Assembly: GCA_022828595.1 (NCBI GenBank)
Contig: JAKGHH010000008.1
Location: 20,328,378 to 20,392,377, forward strand
Direction of reading: 5' to 3'
Source: Nelumbo lutea
Taxonomy: Eukaryota > Streptophyta > Magnoliopsida > Proteales > Nelumbonaceae
Length of the DNA: 64,000 nucleotides
Position numbers and translations under genes: made by a program. Within the stretch, counting starts at the first letter, position 1. Every line of letters begins with the position of its first letter. This document shows positions 23,801-33,710 of the stretch, in pieces. Below the pieces are notes generated by a model. That model did no database searches. It was not told the origin of the DNA and worked only from the letters and a program-made list of their open reading frames with translations.

Positions 23801-26800
23801 TCCTTCAGGTATTGTTGGAGTCTTCAGGGATGAGGAGGGAAGGGTTATTGTGCTATTTTCAGGTCCTATTGGTGTAAGCGACTCGATGAGGGCTGAAATT
23901 TTGGTTGTTTTGGAAGGATTCAAAAAGCTAAGGAATTGAATAATAGTAAGTTGGTCGGAGGGGACTCTATACTGGTTATAAATTGGTTGCAACTGGAGGA
24001 GGATGCTGGATGGTGGGCTTATATCTATGAGAAGGAAAATAGGCATCTTGTTACAAGACTCTGAGTTTTGTGTACAATGGGTAAAAAGGGATGCTAATTC
24101 CTTTGCTGATACATTGGCCCAAACAAGGGGTGGGAAGAAGTCTTCTGTTCTGGCCTTCTGGGTTGTATTGTAATTTTTTCTTTCTTTTGGGAGAGAAAGA
24201 GAGATTCTCTCTCCTTGTTGCATTTCTTATGCTTAATTTACATCGATATCAATGAATTTGTTTCAGTTATTGATAAAAAAAAACAAAATCGTATACAAGG
24301 CATAATTTACTTCTATATCAATGTATACAAGGCATACACAACCAAGAACAAAAACAGCCCCCCACCCACCTAAAAAAAAAAAAAGACCACCTAAAACCTA
24401 AAAACCTAGAGACAAACCCAACTGGACTAGGCCAAAAACGACAAAAAACGATTGCAAGCAACAACAGAGGGACCCAGAAAACCTAGACCACACCCAGCTG
24501 AGTCCTGACCTGCTGACCAACACATTGCTGGCCACATTTGCCCAACTGCAAATAGGGGTTGTCAGTGATATAAAGTACAAGAGATGTCCCAATGTGCAGC
24601 TGGGTAAACATGGCCAGCGATGTGTTGTGGTCGGCAGATCGGAACTCCACCCAGCTAGGGACTGCTAGGTCCAAACAGAGACAACAAAAACCTAACAGTA
24701 AGAGGTGACAAACAAAGGGCCCACACCTAATGAGCCTCACCACCCTAGCCACTAAGACCTGAGGCCAACTATGCCAACATGGAAGAGAAAATAACTCTAT
24801 CGTTTGATCGCTAGGGGTGAGCAAGAAAAACTGAAAAATCAAACCAACGAGACCAAACTTTAAAATTTCAGTTAATCGAACCGGTCAATTTGGTTTCGGT
24901 TAACCAATATAAAAAATTGGCAGTTAATGGAAACAACCGATATACATATATTTCTATATATTATATGTATATTTATGTATAGTATATATTTTTTTCATAT
25001 ATATTTTATATTATTCATATATTATAATTAAGAAATATGCATTATATAAAAAAAATATATATATATATTTATAATATATGATATATAATTTATTATTTAG
25101 AATATAATATTTTATATGTATTTCTATTTTTTATTATATGGCTTTATTTTTATTTATAATATATATTGTAAATATAAAAAAACCGAAACACTAATGAACT
25201 GAACCAACGGTTAATCGAACTAGTCAACCAGTTAATTGATTGGCTTCAGTTTGATTTTGGTTACCAGTTTTCCAGAAATTGGTAGTACCAGTTCGGTTTA
25301 AAAAATAAGCCCACAGTTCGGTTAACCGAACTGTGAGCACCCCTACTGATCGTTGACCTTCCTCTGCCTCTTCTACCCCTCCCTTTGGTGCTTTGTGCGC
25401 CATGGATTGAGGCCTTCCTCTACCTCTTCTATCCATTTCTCTGGCATTCTGAATGCCACTAGTGGTAGGCTTTGCTACCACAATGTCATAAAATTCCACA
25501 AGGTGTTTGGGTCTTCTAAGATCGTGTAAGTAGTCCAAACTTTCAGAAGAACAACCGGATGAGGTGCTAAACAAATCCAAATCCGATTCCTGATTTGTAA
25601 TGAGATCCAGCGACACATCACGATCTCTCACCACTTTGTTTTCTTTGGATTTTAACCAATCTCAGACTTGATCTTCTTGACCATCCATGGAAGAGACCCC
25701 AAGAAAATTGCAAGAATTCATCAATTGCTCCACCTGAAAAGAAGGGAGGTGACAATCAACCACCGAAAGTGGATCTTCTTGGTCCACTTGCCCAATCCAG
25801 TATGAGGCTTCAGTGGTCAGGTGAGAACACTTGGAAACAGGCATGCTGACACTCAGGGGTCAAGTCAATAGAGTCTTCCTGATCAGCTGGAATCAAATGC
25901 TTTTGGGGCCCTCTGACAACAAAAGGACCTTGCCGAGAATTATGAGGCCTACCACAAATACTTGGACCTTTTTATCTCCAAAAGTCTTTGCCAAAGAGAG
26001 CCCCACAGAACTAATTCTTGGGATTGCAACGATGGAGAGAATGGCTTGGAACCAAAGAAAAGACAAATCAGATTGTTCCTGGGAACCAATAGGTGCATAG
26101 ATTGATGTCTGGGGTCAAAACCTGTTTCTGTCTTCTCCTTGGGCATGATCTGCAACATCATTGTTAACTCTACTAAAACGATATAGAGTGGAGCCTCCTG
26201 ATTCACCTGCTACTCACCGCAACTGGTATTCGTCCCTGCCTGAAAAAGCCTTGCTCCAGGAAAATTCAAATCAACCCTGTCTTCTGATGGGGGAACACAA
26301 CAGGGCCTCAGGGAAACCAGTCGACCAGTGACAGACCTGACAGAAACGGTTGCCTGAGAAACGACATCTTCTACTGCTAAACGTAGGAGGTACCTGACCA
26401 CCAGTTCAGTGGTTTTGGGAATGTTCCAAACTCATTTACTCCAAAAGAACAGCTGAAGAGAATCAACATTCTTCCAAGAAATGTTGGATGGGTCTGCCTT
26501 AATGAGACCTCCGACTGCATCCCCGATTTCTTTGAACACAGCAGGGCACCAGGCATGCAGGGGAACTCCACAAACTCGGATCCACCACTGTCCATGTCTC
26601 TGCCTTTTGAAGTGTCTCATTGGGATCCACCGGGACAGGGGGAAACAAAGTCCATTTAAACAAGACTTCACAGAGTGCAGTGCTCCACCGGCTTCTTCCT
26701 CAGAAGAGATGAGAAGCATCTTACTCTCTTCCAACTTCTTGACAAACATTCTCTTCTCTGCAGGTTGTGCAAGATAAGGCAAACCCAGCTCTCAACCTCA

Positions 26801-28118
26801 ACCATATCTGGACAACCATCTGAGAAGCAAATAACCAAACAACGACAAAGGAAGTCCTCCCACTCCTCCATGCCAGATTTTCAAACAAAGACTGTTCACA
26901 GCACCCTGCACCCCAAGTCCCTAGTTGCAGCACTTGCCTCCTCAAGGAAACCTAAATTGTCTGTTACAAAATTTAAAGTTTTAAGAATTTAGTTGAGGCA
27001 TTAAGATTTATCTCAACCTCTTAACCAATGGCCATAGTCTAGCCTACTTATGGCCCATAAAACCCAAAAAGCTCTTTTAACCAAAGGCCATAATCTATAT
27101 GAAACCCAAAAACTATCAAATTTTATCTTGCGCAGCATATCTAGTCATTTTCCTAGGTTATAATCACTCAAAAACTGTCCTAATCACCATAGTTTTCAAG
27201 GCAACAAGGTGAGGCTAGGCGACTGGGGGTGCCTAGTCACCTAGGCGTCACCTAGGCAATGGATTTTTTATGTTAAAAACATAGATTCTAGGGTAGTTTC
27301 CTAGGGTACCATAACCATATTTCTTTAATAATTATTCATGATTTTCATAAGAAAAGTATAAATTTCATATTGAAGTATAGAAAATCAACATATTCATGAG
27401 AAGAAAAGGAAGAAGGAAAATAAAATTCAAAAAATATAGGGGCTGAACCCTTATTTTTGTTATAGGAAAAGAAAATAATTATGATAGTAGTAGCAGCAGA
27501 AGTAGTAGAAGAAGAATATATGTAAGAGGAAAATGTGCTGATTAGATAAAATTTTTAGTTCTTCTTTACTTATTGGTTCAGGTTTTTAAGCCTTTGAGGG
27601 TTCAATACAGCATTTAGCAATGTTTGTGTTGATTAAACCCTAATAAATAAGAAGAAATAAAAAGAAATTGTATATAAACACACAAAATGATTATTTTAGT
27701 TTAATAATGTCTATTTTATAATTATAATCTCAAAAAAGAATGAATAAAAAAGTATTTTATATTAGGAAGTAGAAAATTGTTAGGTGATTAGGCGAGGCGA
27801 GCCTCAAAGGGCACCTTGTCACCTAGGCACCCGACTAGCCGTTGCCTTGACAACTATGCTAATCACAATAAAGAATTGAACAAGAAAAGAAAGGCAACTT
27901 CTATGATACTGAAAAAGCAAGATACATAAATACCAGTTTGATTGGTTATCAATTCTTAACCCCACCGAAGATTGATTAGAATTATTAGAATAAAGAGGTC
28001 AAGAATTGTTACCTTGTATGGAGTCTAACATGTACTTGTTTTCAAAATGGATATCCATTCTAAGTTGCATCAATTCTTAGGATTTTGAAGTTTGGTGTTC
28101 TTGATGCAGAAGGAGTGA
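10631..28118 (+). CDS. CIP73: BAG6/CIP73-like ubiquitin-like domain protein, 5' exons not in window; possibly damaged
   Basis: Exons I can place, all GT-AG: 10631-10749, 10884-10949, 11227-11388, 11479-11548, 11646-11824, 17638-17802, 17900-17971, 18054-18186, 18272-18721, one ending at 20838, 21032-21112, and probably 28110-28118. The first nine join without a frame error. The protein is Pro/Ser/Gln-rich and matches my recollection of plant large proline-rich BAG6 (CIP73-like) proteins: VLGTFNIADQGDG, LAEVIHSTRHMLIEQAGE, LLRTLFPGEQI and a C-terminal NSKRQK. BAG6-type proteins act in protein quality control; Lotus CIP73 binds the symbiosis kinase CCaMK. The N-terminal ubiquitin-like domain is not visible. 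An in-frame TAG (20530-20532), and no phase-compatible acceptor between the exon ending 18721 and that region, suggest a missing exon or a pseudogene. The intron at 11825-17637 is swollen by transposons. Confidence 0.7.
11880..12385 (-). mobile_element. Probable LTR or other transposon fragment in intron
   Basis: The sequence differs in base composition from the flanking intron and has, on the minus strand, an AACTATAAATAG TATA-like box near 12205. That would fit an LTR promoter. I see no coding domain and cannot define the ends. Confidence 0.3.
12390..15494 (+). mobile_element. L1-type LINE, ORF2 remnant with RNase H, broken
   Basis: A decayed plant L1 ORF2 in order. Endonuclease end: SRLDRFL-like HLDRFLFTVDWEAEW and PRPVSDHCPI, 12500-12655. 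Linker helix region: ARFFHLLANGRRRKN, 12680-13102. RT: APGPDGFSMAFY, FITLVPKKK, DFRPISLLGSMYKVISKVLAIRLK, LGLEKAYDMVDWDFL, IRQGDTLSPFLF and FADDIILF, 13290-14035. Zinc-finger RVT region: VLFWEDVWVG, 14694-15119. Start of RNase H: KLNFDGSCIGNPGPFG, 15390-15440. Many stops and frameshifts separate the blocks. There is no poly-A tail, because the element breaks off at about 15495 into copia sequence. It lies in the 11825-17637 intron of the host gene. Confidence 0.88.
15495..16192 (+). pseudogene. Copia RT end and RNase H fragment (copia-3), with in-frame 75-bp duplication
   Basis: Begins TDISYAVSLISQFMHS, the end of copia RT, immediately after LINE RNase H sequence. RNase H motifs follow: STLGYCAMVAGNIVSW, ARAEYKAMAHGVSELLWL, YCDNQAAINIAHNLVQHDRTKYIEV. 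A 75-bp unit (15795-15869) is repeated perfectly and in frame at 15870-15944, duplicating 25 residues around HGVSELLWLRSLLEELG. Stops and a frameshift near 16060 disable it. It ends with a GAGGGGGAG polypurine tract at about 16183-16192. Confidence 0.87.
16193..16470 (+). repeat. 3' LTR (partial) of copia-3
   Basis: Starts TGTAGAGAGAATGG directly after the polypurine tract, as an LTR should. It includes a CT-rich leader-like stretch at about 16385-16465. The 3' end is unclear because a second LTR-like sequence follows. No partner LTR was found. Confidence 0.6.
16480..16900 (-). mobile_element. LTR-like sequence with degenerate heat-shock-element cluster, minus strand
   Basis: On the minus strand a TGTATAAATAGG TATA box (plus about 16549-16560) lies downstream of roughly ten copies of a TCTAGAA/TTCTAGA core (plus 16570-16870), including TCTAGAACATTC and GAACACTCTAGAAC. 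These approach the heat-shock element nGAAnnTTCnnGAAn with one or two mismatches. The layout resembles the segment at 61740-62005. Confidence 0.45.
16900..17637. other. Intron sequence with a diverged direct repeat
   Basis: A block of about 60 bases (GTTCTGTGCCGATGTGCTGTTA... to CTATGCGATG) at about 17355-17412 recurs at about 17449-17500. No coding content seen before the acceptor at 17637. Confidence 0.5.
17638..18721 (+). CDS. Exon block 2 of the BAG6/CIP73-like gene (four exons)
   Basis: Four exons. 17638-17802 (55 codons, QLTRQLEGQANMTDPL...LELGRATMTLRMGRTP). 17900-17971 (24 codons, SEAVVNAGPSVFISTSGPNP). 18054-18186 (44 codons plus one base, PLPFQPGTSFGAVPMG...IRIRT). 18272-18721 (TGSSIPTANVNQGEQ to TPQNDQ, ending one base into a codon). 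The first follows exon 11646-11824 in frame across a 5.8 kb transposon-filled intron, giving ECLY-QLTRQLEG. Reading frames are fully open, which argues for recent selection. Confidence 0.74.
18722..20432. other. Intron-like region, probably with a minus-strand copia LTR
   Basis: Bases 19331-19343 read on the minus strand as TGGTACCAAAGCA, a diverged Met-tRNA primer site, and a CCTATAAATAAG TATA-like box lies on the minus strand near 19558. A copia LTR and leader fragment at about 18850-19850 is plausible. An exon expected here to connect phases between 18721 and 20532 was not found. Confidence 0.4.
20433..20838 (+). CDS. BAG6/CIP73-like exon with an in-frame stop
   Basis: Open in the LRTLFPGE frame from 20533 to 20838: FDQLLRTLFPGEQISVANV, then FLSNLLRQVIPVISQITATEQD, then CGSSTQ before a GTAAGT donor. 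The same frame extends upstream as DTDAKWSSSGTQNGRESAA but meets TAG at 20530-20532. The exon start is uncertain: the strong acceptor ending at 20432 gives the wrong phase after the exon ending 18721. Either an extra exon precedes it or the gene is broken here. Confidence 0.62.
21032..21112 (+). CDS. C-terminal exon of the BAG6/CIP73-like gene
   Basis: 27 codons, TTESSSTGNLRRCSDHIPTA then PNSKRQK. The NSKRQK ending is typical of plant BAG6-like C-termini and resembles a nuclear localisation signal. It joins 20838 in phase 0. A GT donor at 21113 opens an intron of about 7 kb. The best continuation I see is an acceptor at 28108-28109 followed by AAG GAG TGA, giving ...KRQKKE and stop. Confidence 0.68.
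21631..21904. mobile_element. MITE-like foldback element with 7-bp TGGATCC duplication
   Basis: Flanked by TGGATCC at 21624-21630 and 21905-21911. Ends are (A)GTGTTTTAAAA and TTTTAAAACATTA(C), imperfect inverted repeats. The interior has GCCTC/ACGCGT-type motifs. No coding capacity. The right terminus resembles that of the repeat at 1-204. Confidence 0.65.
22060..22115. repeat. Poly-T followed by a 15-base poly-G run
   Basis: Two T-runs and then an uninterrupted G-run of about 15 bases at about 22098-22112. No gene. Such a run is unstable and prone to sequencing error. Confidence 0.8.
22125..24285 (+). mobile_element. L1-type LINE, 5'-truncated, with RNase H and poly-A tail
   Basis: Begins inside RT (HYLILVNGMAVDHFPALRGL, then RQGDSLSPFIFTLIVDVFERL) and continues with a decayed FSDDTILDCEG in place of FADD. 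A HLGLPLGDSPRNSNFW block, the zinc-finger RVT region (about 23150-23520) and RNase H (KLNFDGSSEGNPGPSGIVGV, about 23765-23900) follow. It ends in AATGAATTTGTTTCAGTTATTG and an A-rich tail at about 24272-24285. Several stops and frameshifts. It lies in the last large intron of the host gene, same strand as the gene. Confidence 0.87.
24300..26995 (-). mobile_element. LINE ORF1 remnant (DUF4283-like), minus strand, carrying a foldback insertion
   Basis: The minus-strand reading 26782-26432 shows FPLSRWIPMRHFKRQRHGQW and RVCGVPLHAWCPAVFKEIGD, the WxRVxGVPLHxW block of the DUF4283 domain found in ORF1 of plant L1 LINEs. Further decayed ORF1 text continues to about 25350, is interrupted by the element at 24812-25345, and resumes to about 24400. 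No ORF2 RT was seen on this strand. ORF1 proteins bind element RNA. Not functional here. Confidence 0.6.
24812..25345. mobile_element. Motif-echo foldback element, CGGTTAACCG type
   Basis: Ends TAGGGGTGAGC and GTGAGCACCCCTA are inverted repeats. Flanks TTGATCGC (24804-24811) and CTGATCGT (25346-25353) match at 6 of 8 positions, as expected of an old 8-bp hAT-type duplication. Arms consist of repeated CGGTTAA, GAACCGG and AACCGAAC motifs in mirrored orientation around a (TA)-rich centre (about 24940-25180). No coding capacity. Confidence 0.75.
27188..27858. mobile_element. hAT-like MITE with perfect 8-bp duplication, CTAGGCG-motif arms
   Basis: Flanked by identical CTAATCAC (27180-27187 and 27859-27866). 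Termini CATAGTTTTCAAGGCAAC and GTTGCCTTGACAACTATG are inverted repeats of about 18 bases. Arms carry CACCTAGGCG / GGCGAGGCG motifs in opposite orientation; the 500-base centre is AT-rich. 671 bp with no coding frame, so it would depend on a transposase elsewhere. Confidence 0.85.
28110..28118 (+). CDS. Probable last coding exon (Lys-Glu-stop) of the BAG6/CIP73-like gene
   Basis: TTCTTGATGCAG acceptor followed by AAG GAG TGA. Joined to 21112 in phase 0 it ends the protein in KRQKKE, close to the endings I recall for the family. The following 100 bases read like 3' UTR. Inference only; a transcript would settle it. Confidence 0.45.
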   Translation, partial: KE

Positions 28119-29265
28119 GTAATCTGTTCCAAAAGAATGCGGCTATGGTCAACATACAACTGTGAAAATGGATGCTTAACTCTAATCACAAGATTCAACT
28201 ACTTCATCGTACAGGTAATTGGAGGCATTTTTTTTTCTCTTTGGTCACAAGTGGCAGGATGTATCAAACTTTCACTTTTTTTTTTTTTTGTTTTACTGTG
28301 AGCAACATGTGAAAATAATGTGACATTCCTTACGTAGTAAATTCAATCTTCTCTTCGTAATTTAGTTAATTACATCTTTACTGTGAACGGCATCTTGGTT
28401 TCAATTCCATCTGTAAATTATAACCTCGTACATGCATACATTCACACGCTTAGTTATTTCAGCCTCTCAAGAACACGATGGTTGATCTTGCATTTCAGTC
28501 TTTCAGATCGTATGCACGTCAGTAGAAAGTCTTTCATTTATTTATTTTTGTTGGAAAAGGAGAATAGCTTGACCTTCGACCTTCGTATAATATCAAAAGG
28601 ATTCTAGCTATTCTAAACCGGCAATTGGGTGTCTCACTGTCCCCACTTCCCAGGTGGATCATACATGACCTTTTGTGTGGGTTCTGTGTCCAAAAAGATA
28701 AACAGGGTCTGACTGAATTTACTTGCATATCAGTTTGGCCATGATTTTTGAAGTATCGATAATCCTCGACACACGCAACACTACCACAAGAAAAGAACAA
28801 AAGAAAAAAATTGTGTATCATTCGATTCAAAGGGGCGACACTACCACTGCCCGAAGCATCATTTCTGACGATTGTACATCGTAATTTTTTTCGTGTTTGT
28901 GGGATGTGATTTTCTTGTAGGTTCCATACAAGCACGTTTCAGAGCCTTCAAGCATTAATGCATATTTATGCAGGAATTGCAGAAAATAAGAGAATATATA
29001 AAAATACAGAAAAATACATATTACATGCTAAAACAGAAAATACAAAAAATTGGAAATTGCAAAATAAAATACAATAAAAAAAGACATCAATTTCAGTGGT
29101 TTTCCAGTAGATAACTATCATAGCGTTATCACCTGTTTTAAGTAGCTCTTGGATTCCTCGTTCTTAAGAGCATTTGTATCTAAGCATGTTTTCTATCATC
29201 TTTCTTTAAATTCTATTCCTTTGGCCCTTCTTAATGTAAAAGCGTGTATCCATACTCAGTTGTCT
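28119..29265. other. 3' flank of the BAG6-like gene and intergenic AT-rich DNA
   Basis: Contains T-runs near 28227 and 28277. A 133-codon minus-strand ORF (28534-28935) has no recognisable domain, and I do not call it a gene. Nothing else seen. Confidence 0.4.
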
Positions 29266-29640
29266 GACCGGTTTTGGATTGGACTTCGTCCGGTCCAAAA
29301 TCAATTTGGACAGATTGAACTGACCAACAAGACATTGGATTGGACCAAAACATTTATTATTGGATTGGACCTGGTCCATCTGTAATTAATTTATATTGGA
29401 TTCGGTTGGATTAAACCAATTTCTGGTCCATTGATATAACATAAGAATATAGGTGTCAATGGACCGGGTTTACATTGAACCAATCTAAACCAAAACGAAT
29501 TTGAACAGAGTGAACGGTCCAGACATTGAATTGGACTGATCCAAAATATTCATTGGATTGGATTGGACCAGGTCCATTTATAATGGACTCACATTAAACT
29601 GAATCGGATTGGACCAAATCTAGTCCAACTAATACCCTTA
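29266..29640. mobile_element. Motif-echo foldback element, GGATTGGACC type, copy 1
   Basis: Arms are made of GGATTGGACC and its complement GGTCCAATCC-like motifs. It ends in CTAATACCCTTA. It is clearly related, motif by motif and including a GATATAA-ATAAGAATATAGG core, to 47263-47679. The left end is diverged, so the boundary is approximate. Confidence 0.65.
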
Positions 29641-31560
29641 AATTGACAAAAAAGAGTGTGACAAGTGTTCTATACCTGCTACAATGGCACAAGACTCATC
29701 CAGAGACCCACAAGTGTTCTACACCAACTCATTATTTCATATCCCACTTCAAGCTGAACATACTTGGAAGATGATGGATATGCTTCAATTGAAGCAGTGG
29801 GAAATCCTTCCCCTAAGCATCCATAACCCATTTTAGCCCACAAGAATTTCTTCTACAGCTCACAAATCTTCAAAATGTATTTAGGGGTTATGGAAAATTT
29901 CAGGCTGAAAATCAACGAACATACCTTCATAAAAAGGTTTTCAACAGTTCATAAAACACGAAAAGATCAAGTTTTCAATGTTCTTCACAATTTCAAGCTG
30001 CAAAATTAATGAACCCATCTTCCAGAAGGTCGTAAATATAGGACATTCTGAAGCTACAAACTAATGAATCCATAGCTTAAAAGAAAGCAATCAGCGGCAC
30101 CCAAAGAATAACAGATTTTTTTTTCAAGGACTCCCTTTAGTTTCTAGTACTAGATTAATTACTCAAGTAATATAATGCACCTATTGATGCAAAAGATGAT
30201 ATTATAAAAATAGATTAATTGAGTTAACCTAACATGTCTCCTACCTCTAAATCAGGCCTGCTTCAAGGAAAACCTTTTTGACAAAATTTAAATTTATTCC
30301 ATTAAACTGCAAAAGAATATTATGAAATTACCAAGCCAACAAAGAAAACATAGACAAATGGAGAACCGGGTAATTAACATGAGATTGGCCTAGTGTGATG
30401 AAATGTTCCCTATTGATTACAGATTTATCACTACATACAATTACTGTGAAGAACTTGTTCCTTCGATGATGAAGCCAAGTATGCATATGCGTGCAATTTC
30501 GAAATACAATTACATTGTTGTATGTGGATTTATAGAGCATGTAACTGAACTAGCGTAATTATATAACTATATCTATAATTATACTTTTATACTGCTATAA
30601 AAAGTATGAAGCAGGGTGTAGAACTTTTCTTTAACTAAAATACCCCTAGTTTTAAATTTAGTCCATCTCTAATTGTGAGGGTTAAAGTGTAATTTGAATT
30701 ATTACTTTTTACCTTGTTTAATTCATCTTCAATAAATCTTTTATTTAAGGTATTAACAACCATTCTCTTTCATTAAATCTTATATTTAAGGTATTTCTCA
30801 CTAATAAATTATATTAATTAAATTCAGGGTAAAAGACTTAAACATACCCTGAGTTTTCTCATAAAGGCTAAAACATACCTTGTGTCTTCTCAAAGCTTTT
30901 AAGCTGCATTTGGTGGGGCTTCTTTCCTCTAAATGGGCTTTTCTAGAAGCACTTATAAAAAGGTTCTTAAAATCTACCTGGTAAGGTGCTTTTTTGTGAT
31001 GAAATAAACACTTATTTAAAAAAAATATTTATTCAAAATAGGTTTTTGCCAATATAAAGATGATATTACCCATCACCGTGTATGAATATTAAAACATAAA
31101 CTAATGTTTCTAATGTCAAGGGGGTTTTAACTAATTCAAGCTCTTTGTATAAACAAAACGAGAAAACGTATGAATCATTCTTGGCTCGTCACAAAAACCA
31201 CTTTTGGAGGCATTTAATTAAGAGCAAACAAGAATAAAAGGGAAAAACAAAGAAGGGGTGATATGGAGTGGTGGGGATTTCGGTGTTTTAAGAAAAAATG
31301 GTTGGCAGTCAAAATTGGTTGTAGATTGCCGCTGCTACAAGTGGTGAGAAGTAGTGAAAATGGAAAGGAAAAGTGAAAAAAAAAAAAGATTGAGAGAGGG
31401 TTTTAGAGTGGGCGGAGACTTTTTGCATATTAAGAAAAGTTTTGATGGTTAAAACTGAAAAAGGGAAATATGAAGAATAAGCGCTTCTTGAAAATGCTAA
31501 AAGCCATATGTCGCGCATCAACTGCATTTTCTATTGGTTATCTTTTTTTAGAGGAAAGAA
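29641..31560. other. Intergenic AT-rich sequence
   Basis: No gene, RNA or clear transposon recognised. Reads as decayed AT-rich DNA with short T- and A-runs. Confidence 0.4.
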
Positions 31561-32640
31561 CCCATTTACTCTTTTTTCACCAAAAGCCTTTGGGAGGTAC
31601 TTTTGCCATTTATCAATTGATGGTGGCAATTTTACTTGGCAAATTTGCTCTACGATATAATGATGATGCATAATCAGCGTTCTATTAATTTTAGTTGCAT
31701 TTTTATTCTTTTAAAAATTTTAGATTATAGATGTACGAGTATATTGCAAATTAGTACCCTATACTTTGGGGTGGTGATATGTTCCTTCCCTACTCTCTCT
31801 TTTAACCTTTAGAAATTATGAACTAGGGGGAAATGCCTGTCCCTATATTTCAACATGTTTCGAACAAATTTCCTATAAAGGTTTAAGCTTTAAAATAGAT
31901 TTGGAGCCAAAGTATAAGTTTAAGCATGCTATTTCATGTGCTTGCTTTTACATCAAGAGATGATAGTAGAGGCATTGTTGGTCATTCACTCCTATTTTTT
32001 AAGTAGTTTTTGGAATATGTGGATGGTTTATTATTGTATGCATAGAGAAGCTGCATCAACAATGAACGGATTGAATCATGGTCTACACAACAATGAAGCC
32101 TACTAAGCCAAGCTTAGAAAAAACCCTAGGAGTACATTCACCACTTTAGGATCACACTCTCCTTTAAGAATGTCAAGAATTTTGAGAAAAGTCTTCTCAT
32201 TTCCATCTGATGGATACCCATTTACTGCTTTTTCACCAAATGCTTTTTGGGGTGCTTTTGGCCTCTATCAAATGATGATGGCGGTTTCATAGGGCCAATT
32301 TACTCTACGGTAATGAAGATACATAATCATCATTCTATTAAATTTAGTTGCATTCTTATACCTTTAAAATTATAGATTATACATTTAAGAGTAAATTGCA
32401 TATTAGTACACTATACTTTGGAGGTGGCCTGACTTCAGTATTGTAGTAACACTTTTCAAAGTATGGGTATTAATCTACAATTTACTCTTAAATCTATAAT
32501 CTATAATGTTGAAGGTATAAAAATGCAACTAAAACTTATACAATGATGATTATGCATCATTGTTATATCGTAGAGCAATAAATTGGTTGTATGCCATCAT
32601 CATTTGATAGAAGACAAAAGCACCCAGTACAAAAGGCACT
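31560..32640. repeat. Foldback repeat: one extra direct arm plus an inverted pair
   Basis: An arm of about 200 bases (CCATTTACT..TTTTTCACCAAA to CTATACTTTGG) occurs at about 31560-31775, again in direct orientation at about 32217-32415, and inverted at about 32455-32640, giving a hairpin around 32430. The sequence between the two direct copies (31775-32220) is duplicated at 60338-60785. Confidence 0.65.
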
Positions 32641-32657
32641 AGGTGTATTCAAAGTCT

Positions 32658-33336
32658 GACATTCGAATGCTTTTGAAATTATAATAATTACTTTTAGAAG
32701 AGTATTGGAGTTGGTGAGTTTTTCTTGGTTCAGAATAGGAAAATTGAAAATTAACCATTGTACCTTATAAATGAAATAGTTTATTTAACTGCTAAACAAA
32801 TTCATTAACAATTAACTATGAACATAAAATAATAAATAAATAATTGATTTCAAAGAATATGAATTATTAAATATTTTTAGGAAGATGAACATTAATTAAT
32901 TCATATTTAAAATAAATAATTATGTAATTATTAATTAAGTAACTAACTAATTATTAATAATTTATAAATTATACATATTATCAATTATTCTTAAAACTAA
33001 CAAAAATAATTAATTATGAATTGATTACATAAAATTCATAAATATTAATTAATTAATTAATTCAATAAATAATTTAATTATTAGTAATAAGTAATAATAA
33101 TTATTATAAATCAATAAATAAAATAATACACATTTGTCTACAAATAGTAAATATTTTTTTAGAAAATTAAAATCATTATCAATAATTGATAACCATTAAT
33201 TAATACAAATAATATATTGTTACATAATTAACTAAATAATAACATCATTCAATATAGATAATTAAATAATACATGCATAATTAATAAAGTAGTAGTCATA
33301 GTAGTAGTACTGGTAGTCATAGTAATAAGGATAATA

Positions 33337-33373
<37 letters not shown>

Positions 33374-33710
33374 GTTATTGTTATTATTATTATTATTACT
33401 ATTATTATTATTATCATCATCATTATTATTACTGGTATTATACAAGGTCATCATAGCATACATAAAAGAAATAATCTTTCTAGGTATTTTTGGAAAATAA
33501 AAGTGACTATTATTGATATTGTACATGATGTGATGCATGTTAATGCCAATGATAAAATTGGAAATGAACATTCTTAATGCCTGTTAAAGTTGTGTTAAGA
33601 GATAAGAGATTAGAGGCATTAAGAGAATACGTACATGGCCTTAGAGAAGGAATAATATAAACAAATTAAAATCTTTAAATATAGTATTGATTGAAAGAGT
33701 TAGGGAGTTA
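32658..33710. repeat. AT-rich dispersed repeat, copy A (upstream of protease gene)
   Basis: Starts GACATTCGAATGCTTTTG and runs through ATTAATTAA-rich sequence, a (TTA)n tract (about 33340-33430) and a GGTATTTTTGGAAAAtAAAAGTGA block to GAGTTAGGGAGTTA. Long segments match 37926-38455 and 62769-64000 in the same order and orientation. Confidence 0.8.
33338..33432. repeat. (TTA)n microsatellite
   Basis: About 30 TTA units with a few TTG, ACT and ATC variants. It produces a spurious poly-Asn reading frame on the minus strand. Confidence 0.95.

Noticed and set aside
28534..28935. 133-codon minus-strand ORF
   Set aside because: No recognisable domain, no splice or promoter support; likely chance or an old repeat.
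33317..33571. 84-codon minus-strand ORF with a long poly-Asn stretch
   Set aside because: It is the translation of a (TTA)n microsatellite inside an AT-rich repeat; no domain or start context.
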